From Tanypteryx hageni (Eukaryota; Arthropoda; Insecta; Odonata; Petaluridae), in assembly GCA_028673005.1 (NCBI GenBank), contig CM054118.1, forward strand, positions 2,687,410 through 2,751,409: a stretch of 64,000 bases of DNA. Reading direction: 5' to 3'. The translations under genes and the position numbers were made by a program. Below are positions 46,465 to 57,194 of the stretch, piece by piece. The notes beneath the pieces are model-generated. The model was given only the letters and a program-made list of their open reading frames with translations. It ran no database searches and was not told the DNA's origin. The first letter of the stretch is position 1; the number at the start of each line of letters is the position of its first letter.

Positions 46465-46466
<2 letters not shown>
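46272..46466 (+). pseudogene. LINE copy 1, 3' end after the Penelope insert
   Basis: Continues the LINE tail (encoding KVDGKRERGRKRFQLIDDLK, then the WRTR/FNHE end region) and its 3' UTR to cctatgatgatgatg. An extra tacg near 46395 relative to the other copies shifts the last codons. Confidence 0.85.
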
Positions 46467-46529
<63 letters not shown>

Positions 46530-46540
46530 TGTGTGTGTGT
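46467..46540. repeat. (TA)n then (GT)n microsatellite
   Basis: Pure TA follows the LINE 3' end and becomes gtgtgtgtgt at about 46530. Confidence 0.95.
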
Positions 46541-47974
46541 TAATCGTCTAAGAAAACGAATGCAAGTTTTCTTTGAATGGAGTCGCTCGAGTGACGGGCT
46601 AAGTTGATGTTATTATGTGATTATCTCTTTCAAGAGAATTTACGCAGGATTTTATTTTCATTGTTCTGTATTGTGATGGAAATGTCAAGATATCGGTATA
46701 GGAATAGATATATCCTCCATACTCGGTATAAAAGCTTTTATGTGTTCGTAATATGGAGTATTTCAACAGGTTGCTCTCGGTTGTGGGTGGTGGCTAGGGT
46801 TGCCAACCCTCCCGGATTCACCGGGAGTCTCCCGGAATTAGGCAAGATTCCAGAGATTCTCCCGACTCCTGGATTGAGGCCCTTTTCTCCCGTTTTCACT
46901 TAACAAGGTGATCGCCATGCGGGTTGCATACTTGACAATGCTGTTGAAGAATATTACCAAGGGGCCGGGTTGGTCTCATGCACCTTTATTTTTACATCGA
47001 TTGAATATGTGGTGTTGGCTAGCGTCTATACAGTACTATAAAAATCTGACTTTCTCCATAACTATATAGTATTAAATTGTATTATTATATTATTTAATTA
47101 CGCATAATAGAGAAAAAAAATCCGCAAAAATGCAATTCATCGAAAAGAACAAAAATTTTCATCAGAAAATAACGTTGAATTTCCACGTTCAAAAAAATTT
47201 GTAGCAAGAACCAAAACGGATTCAAAAATCGATGATAGGAAAGTGATATATCATTGATTCGTGCGTCCTATGTTTCAAGTGCTAAATTCGTACGATTATT
47301 GCAAATAATTTTAAAATGCTAATAAAAAGTGCTGTACCCTTTCCTATTCCGTTAAATTCTGTTATATTTTATTTCTCCGACTTGCTACCGTGTTTATTAG
47401 AAAATTACGAAAAAAATTAAATATCTTATAAACAAAACGTTCTACTAAAATATGTTAAATACAAAAATTATAGAGAATAATATTTTATATGAAGTTTATA
47501 ATACGTAACATCTATATAATTAAGATTTGAAATAGTTATTTGCCAAGCACGAAACAATAACAACAGTAAACATCCAAATCCCGTTAACTGATTACAGCCA
47601 AAAATCATAATAAAAATTACAAATATAAATTTTGTGTTACTCTGACCATTAGTTTATGATTTAGAGCGCTCACAGGAAAAACTATCACAAACACATACAC
47701 ACCGACATCATTGAGCAAATAGTCAGGGCACCGTGTATTTCAGTTCATATCTGGAACTGGATTTTTTCACGAAAGCAATACTTTCTCTGCACTACGCATA
47801 TGGAGAGAGTAAATATAAAATTAAGATTAGCTGTTCCTCGTATGTTTTCTCATCAATATAAGTATACGAGTATCATGGTTCGCTTAAGCGTTTTTTAACT
47901 TTGAGAAACCTCCCGGATTCTCCCGAAATTCCCTATTCATGGATCGGAAATCTCCCGGCCGCAGTCTTGTGTGT
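46541..47974. other. No gene; repeat fragments
   Basis: gggttgccaaccctcccgga at about 46798 resembles a DNA-transposon terminus, and a related ctcccggattc block recurs at 47910, but in the same rather than inverted orientation. 47740-47900 aligns weakly with 32745-32960 inside the foldback element (cgaagtcgatttttttcatg-like, atacgtatatggaga-like). Otherwise AT-rich. Confidence 0.4.
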
Positions 47975-50636
47975 TTCGCCCTTCTCTATTTGTAGAAGGC
48001 ATTATCCATAGTTCCACCGCTGTGAGGGTCTTCTATGGGGGACGAGGCTGTTTCCATGTTTTAATTCCAACGCGGAATGAGCCGTCCTACGGCTTCGTTA
48101 TTGCCTCTTCCGTTTCTTCCGGGGAGGCTGGTCTTTCTCAAGTCCCGTTGCGGCACGAGGACGGTTGTAGAGATCCTAGGGTCGGGTGTCACTCTCAGCA
48201 AGGTCCCTGATAAGTACAGGGGTCTTGCTTTGCAGGTCGTCGAAGAAGTGCTGATCTGCCTCCTTCAGCTTGTCTCCAAGTGGTTGGACGCCGGTTAGTA
48301 GGTAGAGGACCTCATTCGTCGTGTTCCCGTTCTGTCTTGCCCAGTCGGTCGAGCGAGGTGCTGGAGAGGTAACCGCTCCAGGCTGGAGAAGCGTATGTCA
48401 GTGCCGGGTAGATCACTGCTGGGTATAGGTGCAATTTCCTCTTCATGGAGAGATGGTCGGAGCGGAGAAGCGGCGCCAGTCGAATGCGGGCTGAGACGGC
48501 CTTGCACACCAGTTTTGTGGAGTGCTCCTTAAAGGTGAGATGCCGGTCAAACGCCACACCAAGATAGCAGATGGTGTCCTGCCACTCCACCTCGGTGTAG
48601 TCCAGGATGACGCCGCCTGGTTCCATCCGTTTCCCGGGGGAGAAGAGGATGGCCTGCGTCTTTGCCGGATTAATGGCTATTCTCCAGCGGGAGTACCATT
48701 CCAGCAGCCTGTCTGTTGCCGTTTGGAGGTATCGGGCAGCCATGGGAGCCTTTGTTGATCGAGAGATGACCGCTGCATCGTCGGCATACAGTGCCAGCAT
48801 GGTGTTCCTGCCAAAGTCCTTCGGGATATCTGCCGTGTAGATGTTAAATAGCTGGGACCCCTGTGGAACACCAGCCAGTACAGGATGCCAGGGGGACAGC
48901 GTCCGCTGCCAGGAGACCTGGAATGTCCTTCCTTGCAGGTAAGAACGGGCAAGCCTGAGAATCCAAGATAGATATCGATAGAGGGCCAGCTTATGAAGGA
49001 GTCCTTTGTGCCAGACCCTGTCGAACGCCTTCTGCACATCGAAGAATATGGTTGCAGCACAGCGGTTCCGGTTAAAGCCTTCCGAGACGAAGTCGCAGAT
49101 TCGGATGAGCTGGTTAACGGTGGCATGTTCACTCCTAAACCCAAACTGCTGCGGCGGCAAGATGTTGTTGTCTTCGGTGTGCTGTCGCAGGTACGGAAAG
49201 AGAAGACGCTCGAGTAGTCTCCCCAGGCCATTCAACAAGGAGATGGGGCGGAAATTCTCCGGTGTCCGGGGTTACCCTGGCTTATGTAGGCAGGTCACTC
49301 GTGCAAGCTTTCACCTGGCGGGAAAGTGGCCGAGCTGCAATGCCGCATTATAGATGGCCAGAAAATGAGGAATGAATCCGTTCGGCAAGCAATGCAGGAC
49401 CTCATTGCGGATGCCGTCTTCTCCTGGGGCCTTTCGGAGCCGACGGGACTTCAGTGCAGGGGCCAATTGATCCCGGGTGAGAACCGGGATGGGTGATTCC
49501 TCGTCCTCCGTCTCCTCTGCGGTAAAGGCTGGTTCGACTGGGATCTCCGATCCATCGTTCGGCCTGAATGTTGTCTCTAAGTGGATGGCGAGGTGTTTTG
49601 CCTTCTCCGCAGGGGTGCATGCCAGTTCTTGCTGTGTATTCAGTGGGGGGTCAGCCACCATGGAGTTGCGGAGAGATTTCGCCAGCCGCCAAATGGAGCC
49701 ATCCTCCAGCAAAAGAGTGAACACCTTCCTGTCCCACAGACTGCTGCGGAAGTTCTTAATCTCGTCTCTGATGTGATGGTCCATTTCCTTAACCTGGCGT
49801 TTCAGCAAGGGGCAGCCTGTCCTCTGTTGCTTCCTCCGCAGCCGGTTCTTGAGACGGATATGCACTAGGATGTCTCCAGGCAGGTCTTGGTAATCCGGAC
49901 GACGGCGATGTCTCTTAGGGACTACCACGGCAACCGCCTCAGTGAGTTTTTCGGTCACCAAGGTGACATGCTTATCCAGGTCTTGAGGCGTGAGGAGTGA
50001 GGGCGGATCCGTAGTCAGGGAATCCACCAGTTGCCTCCTGAAGACTTCCCAGTTAGCCTTTCCAAAATCTAAGTAGGAGATGGCTGGAAGATGTGCAGGT
50101 CGGGTGCTAATGTAAGCAACCACTGGGTAGTGTTCACTCCTAATGCAAGGGACGGTGTAAACGTTGGCCGATTGCAGAAGCCCAGAGGTGAGGATAAAAT
50201 CGAGGAAATCACTGGAACCGGTGGTGTGGAAATGAGTGGAGGCAGTCGGGGCGAGAATCTTGACGTCGTTTTCGGCTGCCCAGCGATGGAGGAGAAGGCC
50301 ATTTCTATTTGCCGCACGAGAATTCCACGACTCTTGCTTGCAATTAAAATCCCCTCCAGCAATGAGTGGAGTTCCCGGTGATAGCAAGGACGTGAAGTCT
50401 TCCTCATGGAACCTCCGTTTAGGTGCCAGGTAACAGGGAATGAGGTGAATGTCTCCAGAGGAAGTGGTAAGTATCGCAGCAGTGGCCCCCAGCGTCCTCA
50501 TTGTCGGCAGCAGTATCTCATGGGCCGAGACGTCCTCTCGCACTAAGATGGCTGTACCACCTGACGGTTTCGGGGAGTCCCTATCCGTCCGGAAGATCTT
50601 ATATCCAGCAACACTCCATCTCCACGATATGCAGTC
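47975..50636 (-). mobile_element. Jockey-clade LINE, 5'-truncated
   Basis: A GC-rich minus-strand retroelement embedded in AT-rich DNA. It begins abruptly at about 50636, inside the endonuclease domain and directly against foldback element sequence, so the first ORF and the endonuclease N-terminus are absent. The 3' border near 47975 is approximate; I see no clear poly(A) tract. Confidence 0.8.
48312..50636 (-). pseudogene. Jockey ORF2: endonuclease-reverse transcriptase, truncated
   Basis: Endonuclease part: SVAGYKIFRTDRDSPKPSGG, IAGGDFNCKQESWNS, SSDFLDFILTS and RSEHYPVVAYI (SDH is usual). RT part: LRKAPGEDGIRNEVL, FFDVQKAFDRVWH, AGVPQGSQLFNIYTADIP (about four residues missing after PQGS) and LALYADDAAVIS with intact catalytic aspartates. 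A C-terminal YPALTYASPAWSGY block follows. One frame is kept throughout, but stops follow HFPAR (near 49311) and LHKPG (near 49275), and the end near 48312 is also premature-looking. The PQGS deletion and the stops make it inactive. Confidence 0.9.
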
Positions 50637-51085
50637 AACCGGAAGTGGGTGTTTATTCTTGTCACTTATTCGTTATTTTAAAATATTTGCTTTAATATTT
50701 GATAAATGTAAATATGTGTAGGAATAAAAGTTGTAGGAATGTTAATTTTCTACAACCTTTATTTGAAATATCTTTCCATACAATGCATTGTTTAAGAGTT
50801 ATCTTATATTTTTAGCTGCCACCACCACGCTACCTACCGACGACTATTGTTAACAAATGACGCTTAGTTACGTCTTACATTAGTAACACGCCTTTTTCTT
50901 TTCTTAATTGTTGGAGCTTTGTGGTTATATCCAATATCAGAATGTTTGAGTTTATTTCTTTTCTTTGTAAAGTAAAATTTTCTCGCATTTTCTTAAAATA
51001 TTTATTATTATATAACCTATTTAGAATTTTTAGAAATATAACAGATATGGAGAAAGTCATGTGGTGGCCACATCAGTTTTTTTAC
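50637..51085. mobile_element. Foldback element, partial second copy
   Basis: Aligns with 33850-34290, the right half of the foldback element, from caaccggaagtgggtg to the terminal catgtggtggccacatcag. The left half is absent; the Jockey LINE starts at the break. The terminal palindrome confirms the end sequence seen in the first copy. Confidence 0.8.
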
Positions 51086-51138
51086 TTAGTGTCTCTAATT
51101 TTTGAACTTTAAGGTTAAGGAGTTCGATTTCCCATTTA

Positions 51139-51300
51139 ACATACTTTGCTATTACTAAACGCTTGCTTTGCTTTTTAGCTAGAGTTTATTATTGTTTTAA
51201 ATTGTAGAAAGACATCCACCATACTTTGCCATTAGTAAACGCTTACTTTCCTGTTTAGCGAAAGTATGTTATTGTTCTAAATTGCAGACAGACATGCACC
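51139..51300. repeat. Two-unit tandem repeat (~83 bp)
   Basis: catactttgctattactaaa (51140) and catactttgccattagtaaa (51219) start two similar units, each continuing through cgcttactttcc-like and tattgttttaaattg-like blocks to a gacatccacc/gacatgcacc end. Confidence 0.75.
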
Positions 51301-53895
51301 ATCCGGTGGGATATAAAATGTGAACATTTGGTTTTATTAGAAATTTACCCTCTTGTGAATCGGGAAAGGAATTGCAATCGTAAATAAAGCTTCACTTAAA
51401 AAAAATATATATCTATGTATTGTTTTAGCATCGAATTTCCGCAACGGAATGAGTAAAAGTGTATTTGAGAACAATTTTTCACATACATATATTTGGCATT
51501 TCGTTAGTATGACCAAAACCGAATCACTCAGTGCCCAGCAAAAATGTAAAGCAGACCATTTCTATTAAATATAAGTACCATTATTTATAATATGTATAAC
51601 ATGTATGTTATTTGCAGTTATCCTGTATTTAAAAAAAATGCTATTTTATTTTATGAATTTATAAACCAAGGGAAAACCATCGCGGCGATCGAAATGATTC
51701 TCGAACGGAATTTATGTCGAAAATCTTAACAGCCATTGCCGCAAAATACTCTCTGACTTCCTATTTCGAATGCATGTTCACGACAGCCATTTAATCAGTC
51801 ACATTAACCTCAAAAAATAAATAAAATTTGTCGAATATATTTTCTTCCAGCGTATGACGCCTCGGTGCTGCATTTTCGCGCCGTAGGCTTGGGATCGAAC
51901 CCCTTGAGGGTCGGATATCTCAGCCGGCCTATTTTTTCCTCCTCTCACATCCTTTAGCTTGTCGCGAGGAAAATTCAGGAAGTCCTTCGAAGAAACTTCA
52001 AAATCCTCTGAGGATTGCTTCCTAGCTGAATTCATTTCCCCTTTCGGATTGGTTGTATACCATGCTGAAAGAAAGATGGAAACACTCAGGGGAGTAAGAG
52101 AAATTTTTCGAAGAGTAAATCATTTAGCGCAGGGGTAAATACATTTTTAGTAACTTTCAAGCAACAGAGATGGTGACTGGTACAGGGAGCGGAGCTATGG
52201 TTTTATGGCGATTCAGACAGCAAAATCAGTCTTTATTGATTTTAAGCTAATACTGGTACCGGGGTTTGTAGATTAATAATTAGTTTATTTGTCGCTTAAC
52301 GCTACAGTCCTGGGTTCGGATCCTGCCAAAGTCGCTTATGTTCATTTTTGATGCTGTTAATATGTTTCATTTTCCGTGACTTGGAATAAATCTATCAGAT
52401 ATTAATAAAAGGCAATGTGTGTGTGGACAGCATATCTCGAAAACAAGAAACTAAGAGACTTAAAACTTGGTACACTTACCTATGGGATCAGCATGCACCT
52501 CGGGGCCAGAATTTTGATTTTTGGTGGGAGGGGAAAGGGGGTCGGAAGGTGCCATTTCCCGTAAGATAACACGTAAAAATTGAATTTTCGACTTACAAAC
52601 TTTTACTCTTTTGCAAATTAAAATTAGAAAGAACTAACCAATGATCTTCGGACCTGGACCATTTTAAAGATAAATAAATAAGGCTTGTTATTCTTATCGT
52701 CACATTTAGCCTACGATAAGAAATAGCTCAAGGTCTACATTTAAATTGTATTTATTGGAAAATTTTAAGCTTTTTAATGATATATCCTTCCCGACCGTGT
52801 CATTGTTAAACCCCGAGATTGTATTGTCTCCTTAATCCTTACACTCTATGCGTAGGGAATCCATGCTTTAAATGCTCTAATACCTGAGAGATAAGGAGAG
52901 AGAGGAAGAAAGAAAGGATAAAGAGAAAGAGGGAGAGAGACAATTAAATGCTTCATGAATTAAAAATAATTTCTATTCGCCCAAAACTATTTTTACTCTC
53001 TGTAACACTCAATTACTTGAATTTTATATTTATTGATTACTTTGTAATACCTATAAAATTTGTTTCCTCAGTTTTAATTTTAGTTTGAACTTAATACTTA
53101 ATTCACGCATACCCTCATATTTGATGGGCGATTACGCTGGTATATAAATATATTTGTCATTCATATTTGTGCAGATATCCATACATACATAGTAAAATCC
53201 CGGTTTTACTGAACCAAAGTAACGCGATAAAGCGGATAAAAAAATTACTTGAGAACTTTAACTCAGTCCCGCATATCGTGCCGTAATTATTCGCAGCTGG
53301 GAATAACCTCTCTGTACATACCTATATTAAAAAGTGCGTTTGTCCTTGAATCACCCAAATCTTCAGGTATTTATCTTCTTAGGTAGGTATTTCCTTAGGT
53401 CTAAAACCCGCTGAAGGTCTTTGAATCGATCATTTTCTTTTAGAAAATCACGCCTTTGATTTTCAGATTCAAAAACACTTTATTGTCTGTTTTAAAGTTG
53501 TATACAAGTAAACAATGCAATTGTTACATATGTACATTTCAATTTCTTACATACAATGCGCTTATTACGCGTGGGTATTATGCAGCTCTTCTGTTTCTGC
53601 TTAATGCCATTATCCTGTAATACCTTATGTAGTTTCTTTAAGGAAAAGTTGAAGTGCAAAAAAACCCTAATTTTTCAACGGTTTAACAATAATTTTGGCA
53701 TATTAATTAACAGCTTTAAAAATTGAAACTTTAACATAGTTATAGTTATTTTACATATTTTCAGATATTTACAGAATTTTCAAGCAAGTGAGGTGAGGCC
53801 TCTGTTGTATCTTTTTTCTTTTATTCCTTTTGTTGATTGTTGATTACTCTTTACGTAAAATTAAAATAAGATCCTTGGGATAAATCGCCGATTTC
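51301..53895. other. AT-rich DNA with one dispersed repeat
   Basis: No gene seen. 52560-52920 is a second copy of the repeat at 23345-23700 (listed separately). Isolated B-box-like sequences near 51891 (minus) and 52312 (plus) may be SINE remnants but lack convincing A boxes. Confidence 0.4.
52560..52920. repeat. Dispersed repeat, copy B
   Basis: Matches 23345-23700 in the same orientation with moderate divergence; ends in a purine-rich gagagag/ggaaagaa stretch. Confidence 0.7.
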
Positions 53896-53906
53896 CGTAT
53901 GTATAA

Positions 53907-53907
<1 letters not shown>

Positions 53908-53974
<67 letters not shown>

Positions 53975-53995
53975 ATATTTGTGTGTACATATTTA
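53908..53995. repeat. (TA)n / (GT)n microsatellite
   Basis: A long TA run followed by gtgtgtgt. It keeps a plus-strand frame open as Tyr/Ile repeats and makes the exon candidate downstream look artificially long. Confidence 0.95.
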
Positions 53996-54061
53996 CACAC
54001 ATAATTTATGCGGTATATTTTGGGCGCTTCTCAAATCCCTCATTTACATTTCTCATCTCAG

Positions 54062-54289
54062 GTGGCTTAGGTGATGTTCCTCCGGAACTCACTTCCGAAC
54101 GATCAGGAGGCCTGAGGGCGGAGGTAGGTCGATTGAATGCGCAGGTGAGAGCCCTTAGGGGTCAGCTACTGAGGGCCAAGAGGTGGAGGCCGAGGCCTCA
54201 AGACGCGGCGCCTGATCCTCGAGCCCAGAGGGAAGGGGACGGCGACGAATCTCTGCTTTCCCGACACCCAGCTTCTCTCTCCGACCCAT
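54062..54289 (+). CDS. Candidate internal host exon with coiled coil
   Basis: A 228-bp GC-rich block in AT-rich DNA, preceded by a pyrimidine-rich tract ending tttctcatctcag (consensus acceptor) and followed by gtaagtaca (strong donor). The length is a multiple of three. The open frame runs through with two bases completing a codon at the start and one left at the end (a symmetrical phase 1 exon). It encodes about 75 residues: a Gly/Pro-rich start (GLGDVPPELTSERSGG), a heptad-like stretch (LRAEVGRLNAQVRALRGQLL) suggesting a short coiled coil, then a basic and acidic low-complexity tail (RWRPRPQDAAPDPRAQREGD). I do not recognise the protein. There are no transposon signatures and this is the only segment that looks like host coding sequence. 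The neighbouring exons would lie outside the window. Confidence 0.55.
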
Positions 54290-54553
54290 GTAAGTACAGA
54301 CCTTGTCCATTTCTCTATTTCCTCTTTCACTTAGAGTGGTCACTATTTATGTTTGTCTGAGATTTCTGTGAATCCCATTGTTGAAAAGGTGGAGAGATTT
54401 CGAAAGGTATGTGCATCCATTAGCGAATCGATATCGATGCCCAATCGATTTGTGATTGGAGGAATATTTTTTGACATCTGTTTAGCAAAGTGATAACCTA
54501 GCAACGATGATAACTTGTAACTATGGCGAAGGCTTCCGCGGTGTTTCCTTACT
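54290..54553. other. Putative intron sequence after the candidate exon
   Basis: Begins with gtaagtaca. No other feature recognised. Confidence 0.4.
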
Positions 54554-54685
54554 CGTTCCATGTTTTCCGGGTTTTTACTGCTTGTTAAATATTTTAATGA
54601 CGACTGTTTCGCAATCTGGAATGGTTGCGACACAGTCGTCATTAAAAGATTAAACACGCGGTAGAAACCCGGGAAACATGGAACG
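54554..54685. repeat. Hairpin: 61-bp arms, 10-nt loop
   Basis: 54554-54614 pairs with 54625-54685; by eye 54 of 61 positions match, and both arms contain ttttaatgacgactg. The loop is tctggaatgg. It is either a small foldback/MITE or a hairpin RNA precursor; it lies in the putative intron downstream of the candidate exon. Confidence 0.8.
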
Positions 54686-55818
54686 ATGATAAACTGTGTT
54701 AAAATTACAGGATAATTATGCCGTTATTTTAAGCATGCTATTATAATAACTAAAAGGGTCAAAAAGAAAAAATTGTATGGGAAATCTTATAAATATTTTA
54801 GTGTGTGTGTTTGTATGTGTGTTTGCATGTATGTTCTTTATACGTTTTTGCACCGTTGAAACTATCGAATTCAAAAGTTTAATGGGCCACCTTATAGACC
54901 AAAAGAAGAACTTGGTCTAGGTTTACAAACCGTGGGGACTTTTATACCCAATGGGGTGAACAAAATACCATTTCCATAAGAATACATGGAAAACGGTGTG
55001 GAGAAGCTCCAAAATGCCATGCAGCCCTTCACTGATGTGGATATAAATATACCTAAATATGAACTCACGATCACGAGAAATGACGAAAGACTGAATATTT
55101 TAATTATGTTCATGTTTTGTCGTATTACACGTTAAATCGCTCGAAATTATTCTTTAAGCGCAAAATTTATTAACATTTTCCAGGCGGCAACAAAGCTAAA
55201 TTTTTTAATTGCTTTCCTTCTCAAAGGGGGATAGCCACGTAAAGATTAATGCAAGGAAAATCCACGCCGTGGCGCGCCGTAGAGAAAAATAGCCAACGCC
55301 AAGATAAAGGATACAAATGGATTCATGCCTAAATATATTCTATGAATACTTTAAAAGTGAGTCAAATGATTTTTAAGGAATATTAGAACACTGTTATCTT
55401 TTACCATTAACATTGGAAGATTTATCGCAACACAAATCGATAATCTACTTACATTTCTTAGGTAACCAAGATGTTGATTGTTTACGTTTTGGCTAATAGT
55501 ATTGATATAATCCACATAATCATATTGCCGCTTTAAAAGCATCGGTGCATATAGCCATGGGAATATTAAGTAATATGCGTAATTATATTAACGGTAAAAC
55601 ATTACAATAGAATACATAAAATAGTAAATGTTATTGTAAACATCACTTGCAAAATTAAGGAATGGGGAACGGTTGGTAAAATTGGGGAACCCAACAGCGA
55701 AAGCAGGTAAATTTCTGAATTTATTGTATTAGTTTTATTGTAATATGACATCAAAAGTGATGTATCAATAAAAATAATAAATAATAAAAATCGTTTGCTA
55801 CTCAAAAGAAAACTCTTT

Positions 55819-55846
55819 CCCGAGCGAAGCCGGGCGTTTCAGCTAG
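55819..55846 (+). mobile_element. Helitron-like 3' terminus
   Basis: A cccg/cggg hairpin (55819-55834) is followed 8 nt later by CTAG and then T, the arrangement of a Helitron 3' end (hairpin shortly before CTRR, insertion next to T). The cgagcgaagccgggcg wording is common at the ends of non-autonomous insect elements. No Rep-helicase ORF and no definite 5' TC end were found. Confidence 0.5.
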
Positions 55847-56261
55847 TGTAGATCACGTTGACTCTGCGTATTTTAGCTTCTTTCTTACAGCATACATAAT
55901 CCAGCCTGATTTAGTCTATATGTCAGAGATAGATAGGAGATGACGCTACATAATCAGATCGATTTCAGGGTTACAAAAGTGCCCTTGACGGTTATTAAAG
56001 TAATAGTTAATATCCTATATGCAAGAAAGTCAGGTACAACCATCACACGCTTTTCACCATACATGCTTTCCTGGAATAAACCATGTGAAGCGAAACCGCA
56101 CAATGTGGGATAGGTTTTCCCATAGGAATACATGGAATGACGTTTGAGTTCAAAATGCAACAATATTGTAGTTTTGGATTCTTAACTTAGTCCTTGATTC
56201 TTTGTTATAATTATAACCTCTGATTCGAACTAAAATATTTTATGATTTTTAATGCTTAAAT

Positions 56262-56355
56262 ATCATATCATATCATATATCATATCATATCATATATCAT
56301 AGCATACCATACCATACCATATATCATCATATAATATATCATATCATATCACATT
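56262..56355. repeat. (ATATC)n / (CATAC)n simple repeat
   Basis: Imperfect atatcatatcat array with a few accataccat variants. Confidence 0.9.
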
Positions 56356-56910
56356 AGAACAATATACCTATCAAGGTTGTTCTCTATCTCTTAAATATCC
56401 CATAAAACGGGTACAGATTACATAGATACGAACAAAAGGCGAAAAGAAAAAGAAAGCGGAGGATTCAATCTCTAAATTGCGCGGCAAAATATTCAGGCCT
56501 TAAGCTGACTGCAGAATAGATGCTGAGGGTGAATTGCAAAATATGAAGGAAGCGAGATGACGTCACTATGCATAGCGATTCTTTCTATTGGGATAAGGGA
56601 ACTGAATGGTATTTTGAGATAGGTCCCTTAATGCAAAGGAGGAAGGTTGACACAGGCGACTGAAAGATAGGCAGTCGACGTCTCGTAGGCGACGGAAGAA
56701 CTACTCTCGTGTTAATGACGTCTTTGTTACGCGGACAGCAATTACACAGCAGAAGTTGTTTCGCCTCGCCATTTTCCATACATATTCTTTGAGCATTAAT
56801 TCTTTACGATCTGGTAGCAATGCTTCACAAATATAAATCAGCAATTGTCAATCAAGATTAAGCTTATGGTAATTGAATCTATACTGTATATATACTATAC
56901 TATATATATA

Positions 56911-56983
56911 CTGGTGGTGTAGTGGTTAGCGTGTCGGCTTTCTATTGCAAAGTTTGGGAGTTCAAACCCCTCGAATGGAGGTT
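56911..56983 (+). promoter_or_regulatory. tRNA-like 5' segment of LINE copy 2
   Basis: Same segment as at 40921, starting at ctggtggtgtagtgg. The A box is identical; the B box reads agttcaaaccc, one base off consensus. Its presence at the same junction in both copies shows it belongs to the LINE rather than being a separate SINE insertion. Confidence 0.65.
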
Positions 56984-57194
56984 TTATTAAAAAAAAACTA
57001 TCAGTGCCTGGCAGTAGGCAGCAGTACTGTCAGTATGGTATAGAGCCGAAAACAAATGATGTTGGTTGGGTCTATATCCAATACAGCTGTAGGCGTGATC
57101 AGGACGATTTGAACGGCTACAGTACTGCGATGTGGAAAGCAAGAAGGAAACTACCACATTACAATCCCTAGTAAAGATTATATGGTTGGACAAT

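Larger units (their letters stand above)
40921..46466 (+). mobile_element. RTE-type LINE copy 1, interrupted by a Penelope palindrome
   Basis: Runs from a tRNA-like 5' segment through a 5' UTR and one long reading frame, interrupted at about 44020-46271 by the Penelope-like palindrome, then resumes (gtagatgggaaaagggaaag) to the end cctatgatgatgatgat. Its 5' end matches LINE copy 2 base for base, so it is probably full length. (TA)n tracts flank both ends. Around the Penelope insert, gtgttagaagagtagatgg (left) and gtgttggaaggaaaagtag (right) look like an imperfect target duplication. Confidence 0.9.
54686..56910. other. No gene; Helitron-like end, short repeats
   Basis: Contains the Helitron-like 3' end (55819-55846), an (ATATC)n stretch at about 56262-56355 and two loosely similar blocks (54945-54985 and 56120-56150, each with an aagaatacatgga/aggaatacatgga core). 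Short open frames have no recognisable domains. Confidence 0.4.

Noticed and set aside
46796..47970. DNA transposon bounded by ctcccgg-rich ends
   Set aside because: The two end-like blocks are in the same orientation rather than inverted, and no target duplication was visible.
51880..51960. tRNA or SINE on the minus strand around the B-box-like ggttcgatccc; a similar B-box-like site near 52312 on the plus strand
   Set aside because: No convincing A box at the right spacing and no SINE tail; at most old SINE remnants.
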